Below are positions 8,437 to 18,737 of a stretch of DNA of 64,000 nt, one piece after another. The DNA is taken from NCBI GenBank assembly GCA_963737555.1, contig CAVTTB010000001.1, positions 186,001-250,000 on the forward strand, read 5' to 3'. The DNA is from JAHJQQ01 sp963737555. Lineage in GTDB: Bacteria > Pseudomonadota > Gammaproteobacteria > Thiohalobacterales > Thiohalobacteraceae. How positions within the stretch are numbered: position 1 is the stretch's first letter; every line of letters starts with the position of its first letter. The position numbers and the translations under genes are program-made. The notes under the pieces were generated by a model, which had not been told where the DNA came from, searched no databases, and saw only the letters and a list, made by a program, of their open reading frames with translations.

Positions 8437-9153
8437 ATGAAAACCAAATCCGCTCTTGCATCTTTCGTGTTGTACGTCTGTTCGCCATTCGCTTTCGCGG
8501 CGCCCTTGCCGGTCGGCGCGCTCCTGACGATCGATCCGGGCGTCGTGGATTTTCCACAGCAGAGCGACAATACACTGCTGTCGGGTTCGGGGCTTTACGT
8601 CGTGGACGGCTATAACGGCCAGATCAACTCGGTTGCGTTCGAGTCTGGCTCTGATGGCGGAATCATAATCGGCAAGAACCAGTCACCGGCTCCAGTCATG
8701 GACGATGCCGCCAGCATTGGGGAGATCAATGATTCATATTCTTTCGACGGACTCACCTGGTTCACTGACTGGACGCCTGATGGCACGTTGAATATATTCG
8801 ATGATGGCTCCGGTGTCGGCACGGTTGTCACTACGATTTCGAGCTGGGACATTTCAGGTAATGGCTATACGCATATCAGTTCGGCCAGCGACACAGGAAA
8901 CTGGGTGGACCTCCACGTCGATCAATGGCAGGTCATCGGCGACCATTACCTGCTGGATTTTTCAGCTGGAATTGCACGCACGATTTACGGCGACTGGGGC
9001 GGTTATGACCAGCATGTCGTGGACATGGTGCATTGGCATTATGAGGGCAGCATTGTCCAACCCGTGCCGGTTCCCGCCGCCGCGTGGTTGTTCGGCTCCG
9101 GCTTGGTGGTGCTGCTGGGCATGTCGAAGCGTCATCGCGTCTGTCGCGCTTGA
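8437..9153 (+). CDS. PEP-CTERM/VPLPA-type exported protein
   Basis: 238 residues: signal peptide (MKTKSALASFVLY... ending AFA), a beta-rich, Asp/Gly-rich ectodomain and a C-terminal sorting signal made of VPVPAAAWLFGSG, a hydrophobic helix and a basic end (MSKRHR). This is the VPxPA form of the PEP-CTERM signal, recognised by exosortase, which releases such proteins to the surface or into extracellular polysaccharide. A strong ribosome site (GGAGGGAGG) precedes the ATG. No exosortase gene lies in the window. The ectodomain family is unknown to me. Confidence 0.85.
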   Translation: MKTKSALASFVLYVCSPFAFAAPLPVGALLTIDPGVVDFPQQSDNTLLSGSGLYVVDGYNGQINSVAFESGSDGGIIIGKNQSPAPVMDDAASIGEINDSYSFDGLTWFTDWTPDGTLNIFDDGSGVGTVVTTISSWDISGNGYTHISSASDTGNWVDLHVDQWQVIGDHYLLDFSAGIARTIYGDWGGYDQHVVDMVHWHYEGSIVQPVPVPAAAWLFGSGLVVLLGMSKRHRVCRA

Positions 9154-9171
9154 TCCTCGGGGGTAACAACA

Positions 9172-9425
9172 ATAAAAACGAATAGAACAGCGATTACTAC
9201 GGCCCTTGTGCTGGCCTTCGGCCTCGCGCCGCTTGGCGCTAACGCGGCGTTATTGGCTACTTCTATCTCAGTATCAGTCCCGGGGCTCTCGTTAGCGGTA
9301 GCGGACAACCAAGCAGCGGCTCCTGGTTTGCGTTGAATCTATGGGAGCCTTGGATCTATACGGCGATCGAAGAGACAGAGATGTGCTGCTGTCAAATGTC
9401 CGCAACTGGTACACAGCGGAAGTAA
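9172..9425 (+). pseudogene. Decayed exported-protein gene
   Basis: The reading frame beginning at an ATA (9172-9174), where an ATG would be expected behind a GGGGG ribosome-like site, encodes a typical signal peptide (TALVLAFGLAPLGANA, then ALLATS) and stops after about 50 codons. From about 9250 a neighbouring frame continues as GYFYLSISPGALVSGSG to a TAA at 9423-9425. Loss of the start codon plus a frame break point to a dead paralogue of a secreted protein just downstream of the PEP-CTERM gene. A further short open stretch to about 9585 (ending DFIFNPQSG) may be another remnant; nothing else is seen up to 9637. Confidence 0.5.
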
Positions 9426-9637
9426 GGAGGTAAGTGGATTATTTCCTAATGATCGGCGTGATTGCCACTCTTGGCCGGGACGGGGTAAGAACTTTATTGC
9501 AGCAGCGGTCGGCTGACACTATCAATAATGAATTGGTTGTAGATGCTTCAGGTCATGACTTTATTTTCAACCCACAGTCGGGTTAACGTATTTTCTCAAC
9601 GATTGAGTTGCGAACCTAACCAACAATAACCCCGCCG

Positions 9638-11698
9638 TCATTTATGAAAAAAGATCGGCAGCCGCTTGGATTCGCTTGCGGCGATGCTGGCGCGATTTTC
9701 CGCGCGGCCATAATCCGGAAACGCAGGTTCGTCTTTTCTGTTGTAGCCGCCTGTTTCGCGTGATTGACGGTAGGGAGGCGACGCGTCGGAAAAGGACACG
9801 AAGTAAACTTCGCCTTTCTCGGCGTAGTCAGCACGCGCCAGTAACGCGCGCAGTTGTTCCTGGGCTGCTTCGGCGTGGTCTGATAATGCGACGGCCTGCT
9901 CAAGGTGTAGCCGGGCCGCACCGAGTATTCCAAGGTCGGCAAGTGCCTCGGCAAAGCGCACGTGGCGCGCGGTCGAAAACGGATCCTTGAGCAGATCAAG
10001 GCCGGCGATGCGCAGCTCGCGCACGGGATCTTCCCGCTTCTGGTAGGTGTAGGCGGGAGATTCTTTCCGGGTCAGCGACGTGGACGAATCGGTGAGTTCA
10101 GCGTGCGTCGCATGCGTGGTCTCGGCGCTGTGATTCGCCGCGTTCGCAGTGTCTAAGGCCCTGGAGTGACGACGTCCAGGATCGTCGGCCGCAAGATTCT
10201 CGATGTCCCAGCGCGATCTGCATTCACGACAGAACACGCGGATGCTGACGCCGTGGTCCGGACGCAGCACGCATTGTTCGTAATGGTTGCGGTGATCGCA
10301 GCGCGGGCAGGACCAGGTGATGTCATAGGCCGTATCCCGCCCTTCGATCTGCTGGAGACTGTGCGCAAAGCGTTCGATGGGCGCGACGTTGAGCAGCGTC
10401 CGTCCGTGCACGTCGAGCTGAAAGCTCATCGCGTCCAGATTCTCGGTGTTCAGGTTCGAGATGTTCAGGAAGATCGGCAGTTCGTTGGTGTAGTGAACGC
10501 GGTCGCCGATCATGTTGTCGCGGATCGCCATGATGTAATCGGGGCTGCCCGGGTAGACCTGCAGGCGACTCAGGTACACTTGGTACTTACGGTTGTGTGC
10601 CCACCAACTCATGGTGTCGTTGGCGGTTGCCAGCGTCTCGGCGGTGTCGCCAAAAATGAGATTGCCCTGGATGCCGATATTGCGTTCGTAGGTGGATTGC
10701 AGCGTCTTTTCAATGCGCTCCCGGCGGGTTTTTTTCTGCATGCTGCGCAGCACTTGCTCATTCATGCTCTCGATGCCGTAACTGATATAGGTGCAGCCGG
10801 CATCGAGCATGGCATCCAGGACATGTTCGTCGGCGCTGTGTACATGCAGTTGGACCATCCACTGTACGTTGAGCGGCTTGATGCGTTCGCAGAATTCGAG
10901 CAGCCTGGATTTTCGCAGCGAGAACAATTCATCGAGTATGCCGACCATATTGATCTGGTATTGATCGATGCGCGCGGTCAGCTCGTCGAAGAACTCGTCG
11001 AGCGGGCGTTCGCGGTACACTTTGCCGACCGGATGAAAACAGAACGTGCAGCTATAAGGGCACGAGCGGCTGGTGACCATGTCGATCGAGCGCGGCGCAT
11101 TGTGTCCTTGCAGCTGGAAGAAGTGATGGTCGAGCGGTCGCTGGAGGTGAAGATGATCGCCGAAGCCGAGCACGTCGTAATCCGGCCAGGGAATCTGCGA
11201 TAAATCCATGATCGACGCGCGGTGCGCCGTGCGTACGATCTTCTGCGTGTTGTCGCGGAATACGATGCCGGCAACCTGGTGCAGATCCGCACCCTTTTCG
11301 AGGGCCTGGAGCGCGTCGCAGATCGTCACTTCGCCTTCGCCGACCACGCCGAGGTCGATATCCATCACCTGCGGTGCGACCTCCGGGTCGCTGCTGACAA
11401 CGCCGCCACCGGCGATATTCACCACCTGCCGGTTGCCGCGCCGCGCGCCGACAAACACCTTCTTGACTTCGGGAAGAAACGGCGACAGCCCGCCCGTGCA
11501 GCAGGCATCGATGGCGTGCATGCGTACCGCGTCGGCGACGAGATCTTCCACGCTGCCGCAGACATGGTTGAGGTTGAGGCCGTAGACCGCGTGGCCGGCC
11601 TGCTTAAGTGACGAGGCGATATAGGCGAGCCCCAGCGGGAACTGGTAGAAGTCCCCGAAATTTTCCACGAACCGCGGCACGACCATGAGTACGCGCAT
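9638..11698 (-). CDS. B12-binding-type radical SAM protein
   Basis: 686 residues. An N-terminal cobalamin-binding-like Rossmann domain (MRVLMVVPRF... FPLGLAYIAS) is followed by a radical SAM core with the 4Fe-4S motif C213-x3-C217-x2-C220 (SCPYSCTFCFH). Past residue ~450 a small Cys cluster (CPRC and CREC) could bind zinc, followed by a low-complexity linker and a TPR-like helical tail (ILGAARLHLEQAVALS). Such enzymes catalyse methylations or ring rearrangements; the substrate is unknown. It is the last gene of a minus-strand run with the MOSC, glucokinase and GH15-like genes, 143 bp after the MOSC stop. Confidence 0.85.
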   Translation of the reverse strand: MRVLMVVPRFVENFGDFYQFPLGLAYIASSLKQAGHAVYGLNLNHVCGSVEDLVADAVRMHAIDACCTGGLSPFLPEVKKVFVGARRGNRQVVNIAGGGVVSSDPEVAPQVMDIDLGVVGEGEVTICDALQALEKGADLHQVAGIVFRDNTQKIVRTAHRASIMDLSQIPWPDYDVLGFGDHLHLQRPLDHHFFQLQGHNAPRSIDMVTSRSCPYSCTFCFHPVGKVYRERPLDEFFDELTARIDQYQINMVGILDELFSLRKSRLLEFCERIKPLNVQWMVQLHVHSADEHVLDAMLDAGCTYISYGIESMNEQVLRSMQKKTRRERIEKTLQSTYERNIGIQGNLIFGDTAETLATANDTMSWWAHNRKYQVYLSRLQVYPGSPDYIMAIRDNMIGDRVHYTNELPIFLNISNLNTENLDAMSFQLDVHGRTLLNVAPIERFAHSLQQIEGRDTAYDITWSCPRCDHRNHYEQCVLRPDHGVSIRVFCRECRSRWDIENLAADDPGRRHSRALDTANAANHSAETTHATHAELTDSSTSLTRKESPAYTYQKREDPVRELRIAGLDLLKDPFSTARHVRFAEALADLGILGAARLHLEQAVALSDHAEAAQEQLRALLARADYAEKGEVYFVSFSDASPPYRQSRETGGYNRKDEPAFPDYGRAENRASIAASESKRLPIFFHK

Positions 11699-11841
11699 GA
11701 GTCACTTCCTTACCGGCACCAGTTCGGGCATTAAATGGCATGTGCAGGCCACATGCAACACGGCTTTGTTCAGAGCAGGGTGCTGCAGTGAGGGCAGGGC
11801 GGCCGGAACTGTGCTGCGCACGCTCACGCGTTGCGCGTCGT

Positions 11842-12357
11842 TTACGCCGGATCGAGGAGTGTCACGCTGTCGCCGACGGTCAACCGACCACTGCGCACCA
11901 CACGGATACAGATGCCGCTGTTGTGGTTTAAGGCTTTGCCCATGCCTTTACCGGCAACCTGATCGATATAGCCGCAGGGTGGGCGCGGTTTATCGTAACG
12001 GAAGATGGCGCTGCCGATGGCAAATGATCGGCCTTCCAATTGTTTGGTCTTCAACCCGTCAACGATCAGATTGCGCCGATGGCCACCGTTGTCCAGTTGG
12101 GATTCGATGTCTGCCGAGGTCTTGTGTTTCGCCGTGCGCAGATCATCTGCGGTGATGAGCGTGACCTGACAGGCCTCGATCGATTGCCAATGACCGCAGC
12201 CCGAGCAATAACGATCACCTTGCAGACCGCGGCCGTCGACAGCCTCGACACTGTCAATCGGCAACATGGGATCGCCAGCGGCTGTGGCGATGTAAATGGC
12301 CTTGAGCGTGGCTGGTGTTTGCCGACGGCGCTTTAAACCGAACCAGTCGCTAATCAT
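11842..12357 (-). CDS. MOSC-domain protein
   Basis: 171 residues with the MOSC fold signature: GRGLQGDRYC, a central RRNLIVDG and a conserved cysteine in RPPCGYIDQ. MOSC domains handle molybdenum cofactor or sulfur transfer, often as stand-alone proteins of unknown substrate. The start overlaps the glucokinase stop by 8 bp, implying translational coupling. This is one of two MOSC proteins in the window; the other (48791-49435) is the longer YiiM type. Confidence 0.85.
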   Translation of the reverse strand: MISDWFGLKRRRQTPATLKAIYIATAAGDPMLPIDSVEAVDGRGLQGDRYCSGCGHWQSIEACQVTLITADDLRTAKHKTSADIESQLDNGGHRRNLIVDGLKTKQLEGRSFAIGSAIFRYDKPRPPCGYIDQVAGKGMGKALNHNSGICIRVVRSGRLTVGDSVTLLDPA

Positions 12358-13358
12358 TCGCTAGCCGCGCCGCGTAGTGCGCCGCGCCGAGCAGCGGTGC
12401 CTGTGAGTTGGTCGCGACGTAGACGGGCATATCCTGCATCAGGGGTGCGAAGCGGCCTTTATCCAGAAACGCGTCCATGAAAGTGTCGCGGGTCAGCGCC
12501 GGTAGTATCTGCGGCGCGATGCCGCCACCGATGTAGACGCCACCCACGGCGAGACATTTCAAGGCGAGATTGCCGGCCTCGGCGCCGTAGATGGCGACGA
12601 ACATATCCAGTGCCGCGGCACACAACGGGTCTTGGCCGCTGAGTGCATGTCGACTGATGGTGGCACTGGGGTCGCCGCCGCGCAGTTCTTCGCCGAGCCA
12701 GCCCGGTTCGCTGCCATGGCCGCTGTCGCGCAGAAACTGATAGACGTTGTACAGACCTGGGCCGGACAGGATGCGTTCATAGCTGACGTGACCGTTAAGG
12801 CGTTGGCGCAGATATTTCAACAGTTCGATCTCGCGGTCGGTGCGCGGCGAGAAGTCGCAGTGGCCACCTTCACTCGCGATCGGGTGATGACGCGTGCCAT
12901 CCCAGTAGAGCATCGCTTCACCCAGCCCCGTGCCGGCCGCGATGACGGCGATGTTGCCGGTCGCATCGGCTTTGCCTGGATTCAGGACCACACGCTCATG
13001 CGCGCCGATAAACAGCATGCCATACGCGGCGGCCTCCAGGTCGTTGAGTAATTTGACCGTGGGAACACCGAGCGATTCAGCGAGGCGCTTGCTCACTGAG
13101 TGACCAGGGCAGGTTGGTGGTGCGACATTGACCCATGACGACCGCGCCGGCGACACCGAAGCAGGCGGACTTTAGTGTATGCCTGGGTGCCTGCGCGAGA
13201 TACTCGTTCAGAATCGTTTCCAGCGTTGGATAGTCTTGGCTTGGAAAAGTCCGCAGATGAACATTCTGCAGTTCACCTGAAGCGCTGCGTGCATAGAGGG
13301 AGATGACCGTCTTGGTGCCACCGATGTCACCGGCTAGAATCATGGGTACGTTGTGCAT
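12350..13358 (-). CDS. glk: Glucokinase (frame-broken)
   Basis: ATP-dependent glucose phosphorylation. The first part, from 13358, has the phosphate-1 loop LAGDIGGTKT and CRTTNLPW; after a frame change near 13090-13110 the family continues with LLNDLEAAAYG, the adenosine-side GTGLGEAMLYW, SEGGHCDFSPR and GGVYIGGGIAPQ to the stop at 12350. The composite is about 335 residues, the normal length of proteobacterial Glk. A single-base indel explains the break. It sits 26 bp downstream of the GH15-like gene on the same strand, so glucose freed from a glucan could be phosphorylated by the product of the next gene. Confidence 0.88.
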
Positions 13359-13384
13359 CGTCGTTTACTTTTGATTGTCTGAAT

Positions 13385-16300
13385 TCAGTTGTTGTCGAAA
13401 TCTTCCGCAGTGTCGATTTCACTGCCCTGTTCCAGGAGATAAGCGAATGCCGCCATGAAGGCGTTGGCAGCCTGATGGGGCGGGCTCGCATAAAAACTTG
13501 CCCAGGCGGCGCCGCGGCTCTCGTTATAAATACCTTCCTGCTCGGGATGCAAATCCAGCCACGCGAGTCGGACCGCATGGCCGATCAGCACGTCGACAAT
13601 GATGTAGCCATTGATCGCGAGCGTGGGATTGGCCTTGAGGATCACCATTAAGGCGTGCAGTGCTTCGATCACCAGTTGCTGGTAACTGGGCGCCTTGGAC
13701 TTGTTGAGCAGATGCTCGACACGCAGAACAAAATTCTTCTCACCCGAGGTCATTTCACCTTGCAGCAAGGCGCTGTCGAGGCTGTTGCGTGGGTCAAAGC
13801 GATCACCGATCACGATGCCGTGGCAATGTTTCAAAATGCCCCACACGCCGCTGAAAAAATCTTTCGGTAAGCGGCTGACCACGCCATGGGATTCACGCCA
13901 TTGGTTCCAGTCGGGATCGGCGCTGGCAAGGGTGGGATTATCCAGGGCCGGGAAGCGAACCCAGGCGATCTCGCCGCTGCGGTGCACGCTGTGCAAGGCC
14001 TCCACCCGGGTAATGTTGTCGACCATGCGCCGATATCCTGCCAGGACTTCGCGCAGCTCGGTTGTCAGGGTATGGGGGCTCAGCGTCAGCACATACTCGA
14101 AGGCCGTGTGCTGCGGCCAATGATGGATGCGCGCCTGTTGGGCTACGATCAGTTGCAGCATGTGGCCGATGCGTAAGGTCAGCATGTCTTCGAACAGTGC
14201 CGGTTCGGCCTTGATCAGCATGGCCAGATAAATGACCAGTTCCTGGTGCAGAATGTGTTCTCGCGGATCGTCCCCGCAGTAGGTGCGGATCTTGTCGAGA
14301 AGATCCGTATTGCTCATCGGTTCGGATATGACGGCGTCGAGGCTGTAGGCACGTCCGATGGCGAGTTGCTTCTGGCGAATGACGATTTCGACCACGGCAT
14401 CGCCCAGGGTTTCGTCCGACTTTTCCAGCAGGGCGGCCGCACGACGTACAATCGCCCAGCGTTTTGTGCGTCCCGCCGTGACGTAGAGGTTCTCCGTAAG
14501 ACTGCGCAATGTGGCGTCGCTGCCGATATCGAGGCCGGTGTCATAACTGCCACCCTCAAGTGTCCACAGGCGGGCCAGGATATCCATATAGGCATCCATA
14601 TTCTGTGTCTGCTTGAGTTGCTCGCACAGACTCGCTGCATCGTTGGCGAGTTCCAGTTGCAGCCTGTCCTCAAGCGACGTGCCCCGGTCCTGTTGGTCTC
14701 TTGAGGGCAGCAACATGCCGAGGAGGATTGGCGCGGCGGCGCGTTCGGCGCTCAGCGTGAAGTCGTGCAGATAATCGATGCGCTCAGTGCCGGCTTCGGG
14801 CAGAAGGTCGCGCAGCTTGCCGACACGGGTCGGAACGCCACCGCAGTCACCCGTCTGGAGCTCGGACAACAGCGTGATCAGATCAGATTCGTCTTCCTGA
14901 TGCAGACGATCGCGTCCGATCAGTAATGTCATCAGCGGTTTGTTGCGCTGGTCCCAGTGTCGATGGATGTACACCAGTTCACTGCGCAGGCGTTGAGCGA
15001 GGAAGGAACTGTCCAAGCCGAGATAGAAATCCCGCAGGTTGAGAATCTGCGGAAGAAACAGCATGGTCGAGCCGCTGAGCATGAATACGCGCGACGTGGA
15101 CAGAGCGCGGAGGCGTGCGCATCGGCCGACCACTCAGGCCGAGTTTTTTATTGCGACCGAGCTGGCAATAGGCCTCCGCCAGATCGTCTGCCTGGTGGAC
15201 CCGTACCGGTCGTATGTCGCTCAGCAGTTCACTCTCGATGCCGCGGCTGGCAAGATAATCGCGCGTACCCGAATCATCCACCAGCAGGGCGATCAGCACT
15301 TGGCTGTGGCGTTGCTGACCGACGCGTGCATGCCGTCGCAATGGATCGATATCGTCCAAAACAATCAGCTCATCGCGCAGCAACTGGCCGAGGAGATACA
15401 GACTCTGCGCCCAGACCAGCGGGATGTTCTCATTGGGCAGGCGCGGCTGACTGTGTGGCAGCGCCTTTTCGGCCTCGATATGTGCCGCGTCCACGTAATA
15501 CAGCTCCGGCAGCAGGCGCTGACCGTTCACCTCTACGCAGAGCGTTTCCAGTTTGGCGGCATATTCTTCCGCCTGCGCATGATCGCCACGACAAAGTCCG
15601 TCGAGCATCAAGTAAGTAAAGAACAGCGGCCATTCCGATTCGATATGCTTGAACTGCTTGAGTTCGGTCGGCTCGTAATGCAAACGGCTGGTGTCTTCCA
15701 GAACGGTCTGATGACCATCGCGCAAAAAACGTTTGCAGCCGTAGCGGCCCGAAAGTTTGTCGATGATGGTATTGCGTGTGGTCTCGACGAGATAAGGATC
15801 TTCGACCGCATAGGCTGGATAGCCGATCACGCTCAACAAGGCCGCGTCCACTTCCTTGGAGCCGGACTCGCGCGGCAGCATATAGTCCAGTGTGCTGCGC
15901 GCGCGCGCGATCTCGTCGGAGACGACATGCACAACAGAAGACTGGCCGCCGTCTTTGCCGAACAGATTGAATCCGTCCATGGCTTCCAGCGCGGCCTTGG
16001 CCATGCCCACCGAACTCATGTTCAATTCGGCGAGTCCGTGGTTGAGCTTGTTGCCGCGTTCCCAGATGCCATAATCCGGTGCGCGATAGGCGCGGCCGAT
16101 GTAGTGCACCAGATTCTGAATGAAGTTCACTTCATCGAGCGAAAAGATGATGCGTAGCCCGGAGGCGGTCATCTGCGCCAGCATCAGCAGATACAACGAG
16201 GTGGCATCGATCTGTAAGTGCCCCCAGTCCGCATCGCCGACCACGGCGTCGCCGGTGTGGGTGTCGTACTTGGCGTGCAGCGCATCGACCGGATGCTGGG

Positions 16301-16640
16301 TCTGTTTGAAGCGCTCGACCTTGTCGGCCTGCTTCATCATCGCGGTCAGCAGACCGCGCATCAGCTTGACCACGCTCTGTTCCAGCAGATACGCACGGGC
16401 GCTGTCGCCACCCTGGCGACGGTAGGCCAGCCCGAGTCCCCACACGCTGAGGATGCTGTAGACATTGTCGCGCACCCAGGCATCGGTATAGTCGCCATGG
16501 GCATTGACCGCCGTACTGGCGGGCAGCAGACCGGTCAGCGGGTTCTGTCGGGATAAGATGACGCTGTCGATTTGTGCAAAGTAGCCGGCCAGCAGCGCCG
16601 CTTGGGCTGGGCTGGAAAACTTTTCAGAGAGTTCGCGCAT
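13385..16640 (-). CDS. GH15/phosphorylase-kinase-alpha-like protein (frame-broken)
   Basis: Roughly 1,085-residue protein read in two frames. The N-terminal part (from MRELSEKF at 16640) is an (alpha/alpha)6-barrel of the glucoamylase family: VNAHGDYTDAWVRDNVYS, YGIWERGNKLNHG and MLPRESGSKEVDAAL. Near 15110 the frame changes and the protein continues as LSTSRVFMLSG, ending at 13385. This architecture matches the GH15-like/phosphorylase b kinase regulatory subunit family. It may hydrolyse an alpha-glucan or regulate glycogen phosphorylase. Glucokinase follows directly on the same strand. An extended start at 16703 exists; 16640 gives the canonical N-terminus. Confidence 0.82.
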
Positions 16641-17171
16641 GGAGTATCTGTCGAATCCTATCGTGCAGCGCGAATAACCGGCCCGATACGCGGGCAACGT
16701 CACGTTGCTTCAGCTGCGCATGATACACAATATGAATGATCGCCAAGGCGTATATCAAGCCGAATCTTTATACTGTGTACAGGCTGTTCCACATTGGCGC
16801 GTCAACTCATCCTGCTGCACCGAATTTAGCCATACTACGGGTCAGTAGACTCGATTGGGCGGGCAGGCCCAGTCGTCAGATGATCGCTCAATGACGTGTG
16901 CCTCAATCCTGGCCCGACTTGGTGTCCCGCGCCGGGCAGATTCGCAACTCTGGCATCGCCTCGGTGACATAGACGTAAGTTGACCGGGCGCGTCCCCTCA
17001 ACGTATTGTCAGTCACAGTCAGCGGCCGCTCCATCAAAGCAGCGCCTGGTGACCTGAAAGCCGCTGTTTTTGTGTGCATCGAGGTCGGACAAAAATCGGT
17101 AGTTAAGTGTGGCCTCCCGAGCATAACCGGGAGCTGTTTCTGACTCTGGGTTGGATCTGTGGAGGTAGGCG
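16641..17171. other. Gene-poor interval
   Basis: About 530 bp between the divergent GH15-like gene and the broken diguanylate cyclase gene. Only short minus-strand open frames occur (for example about 16903-17212); none has a ribosome site or family I recognise. The promoter of the GH15-glk operon should lie near its left end, but I cannot pick one with confidence. Confidence 0.5.
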
Positions 17172-18081
17172 ATGTTGGCCGACGAGCCGAATTTGCCCGG
17201 TGAGATACTCAAGCTCCTCCATGAGCTTGGGGTAAGTCTGACCTACCACAGTGCTTGGCTGAAGCGGCTGCACCGCACACTTGTCTGCGGCGCGGCGCCT
17301 TCGAGCGATGACCTTGCCGCCGATGCCCATTGCAAGTGTATGTTCGGGCAGTGGTACTACGGCGACATCGATACGCGCTTGAAGGGATCTGCCCCTTTAT
17401 GGCGAGGTCGGAGATCTGCATCTGAAGGTGCATGATCGAGCGCGGGAGCTGCTGAACCTTGCCGAATCAGGGCGCTCGAGTCACGACTGACGAATACGAT
17501 CGGTTTATCGATGTCGCCCATGAATTCCGCACGGCTGTCCAGAATCTTCAGTTCAAAATGGTCAGCGAGGTCTGCGCGGTCGATCATCTGACCGGCGTGT
17601 GGAATCGCTACGCACTCTCTTACAAGCTGGCGCAGGAGCACGCGCGGGTACACCGTAACCAAAATTGTTGTGCTCGTTGCGATTATTGACTTCGACCATT
17701 TTAAATCCATCAACGACCGCCATGGCCATGTCGCCGGCGACAAGGTGCTGAAGACGGCCATGGCGTATTTCAGTGAGCAAGATGCGGGTCTACGATACGA
17801 TCTATCGTTATGGAGGTGAGGAATTTCTGTTTATATTCCCCGATACCGAAGTTGAGGTGGCCAGGCAGATTCTCGATCGGTTGCGTCATGAATTGAAAGA
17901 CGTCGCAATTATCCTGGACAGTGGCGATGAGGTTCACGTCAGTGTTTCTATCGGCATGGCGGCGATGGACGGCCAAGTGGGGATTCAGGACGTCATCGAG
18001 ATGGCGGACAGTGCGCTTTTGCATGCAAAAATGAATGGTCGCGATTCCCTGCATATTTGGAATTGCGTGAAAAGCGACTGA
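17172..18081 (+). pseudogene. CZB-GGDEF diguanylate cyclase (DgcZ-like), multiply frame-broken
   Basis: A GGAGG ribosome site leads into MLADEPNLPGEI and a zinc-binding CZB domain (TYHSAWLKRLHR, CKCMFGQWYYGD, then LHLKVHDRARELL in another frame). A GGDEF domain follows in pieces: DHLTGVWNRYAL, AIIDFDHFKSINDRHGH and IYRYGGEEFLFIFPD, ending with SIGMAAMDG before the stop at 18081. The order and length match E. coli DgcZ, a zinc-inhibited c-di-GMP synthase. At least four frame changes are needed to read it through, more than any other gene here, so it is either a real pseudogene or a very poorly sequenced stretch. All key motifs (GGEEF, the CZB His/Cys set) survive. Confidence 0.8.
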
Positions 18082-18132
18082 GAAGAATCAAATTAGAATG
18101 CGATCACCTCAAAATTGCGAGTTAATATTATT

Positions 18133-18737
18133 GTGACCACGAATGACCGAAATGGTCCTGCGACCGGATTCAATGTACGGATTGGCCTGTGCAACCCAAA
18201 AAATCCGTCGAACGTAGGCGCCGTCATGCGCGCGGCCGGCTGCTTTCAAGTGGACGCCGTATTTTATACCGGCGAGCGTTACGCGCGCGCGGCGCGATTC
18301 AATACCGATACGAAGGACGTTAGCCAGAAGATACCCCTGACGGGGGTGCAGTTCTCTTCTGGATGCGGTGCCCGAGAATATGAAAATTGTCTGTGTCGAA
18401 TTCGTCGAGGGCGCAATCCCCTTGACCGAATTCCAGCACCCCGACAACGCCTTCTATATCTTCGGTCCCAGAAGACAGCACCCTTGGGCAGGATGTGATA
18501 GACACGGCGGATGCCGTTGTCTATGTGCCAACCATCGGCAGTCTGAATCTGGCCGCCGTGGTCAATGTGGTGCTCTACGACAGAATGGCAAAATCGGCTA
18601 TGACCGTCGCGAATAATGAACTGATCCGCCGCAGTCGGGATAAAAACAATAACCTGAAAATCAAGACTCCCGATGCACATGAGACCGCGGCTGGCGGGAA
18701 GAATCGCACAGAGATGCCTAGGCGCAATCCGCTATAG
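18133..18737 (+). CDS. SpoU-family RNA 2'-O-methyltransferase (two frame breaks)
   Basis: SPOUT-class enzyme that would methylate a ribose 2'-OH in tRNA or rRNA. Motif 1 appears as NPKNPSNVGAVMRAAGCF, motif 2 as FGPEDSTLGQDV and motif 3 as PTIGSLNLAAVVNVVLYDR once frame changes near 18350 (extra T) and 18470 (extra A) are corrected. The likely start is the GTG at 18133 (a TTG at 18115 is possible). The 3' end overlaps the convergent SulP gene by about 20 bp. A ~230-bp stretch of its 3' half is duplicated at 25243-25468. The exact RNA target is unknown. Confidence 0.8.

Noticed and set aside
10166..11203. 345-codon plus-strand open frame opposite the radical SAM gene
   Set aside because: The minus strand carries clear radical SAM and B12-domain motifs; the plus reading has none.
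15039..16157. 372-codon plus-strand open frame opposite the GH15-like gene
   Set aside because: Antisense shadow; the minus strand has conserved barrel motifs.
16903..17212. Minus-strand open frames before the cyclase gene
   Set aside because: No ribosome site and no recognisable protein features; overlapping frames suggest chance.
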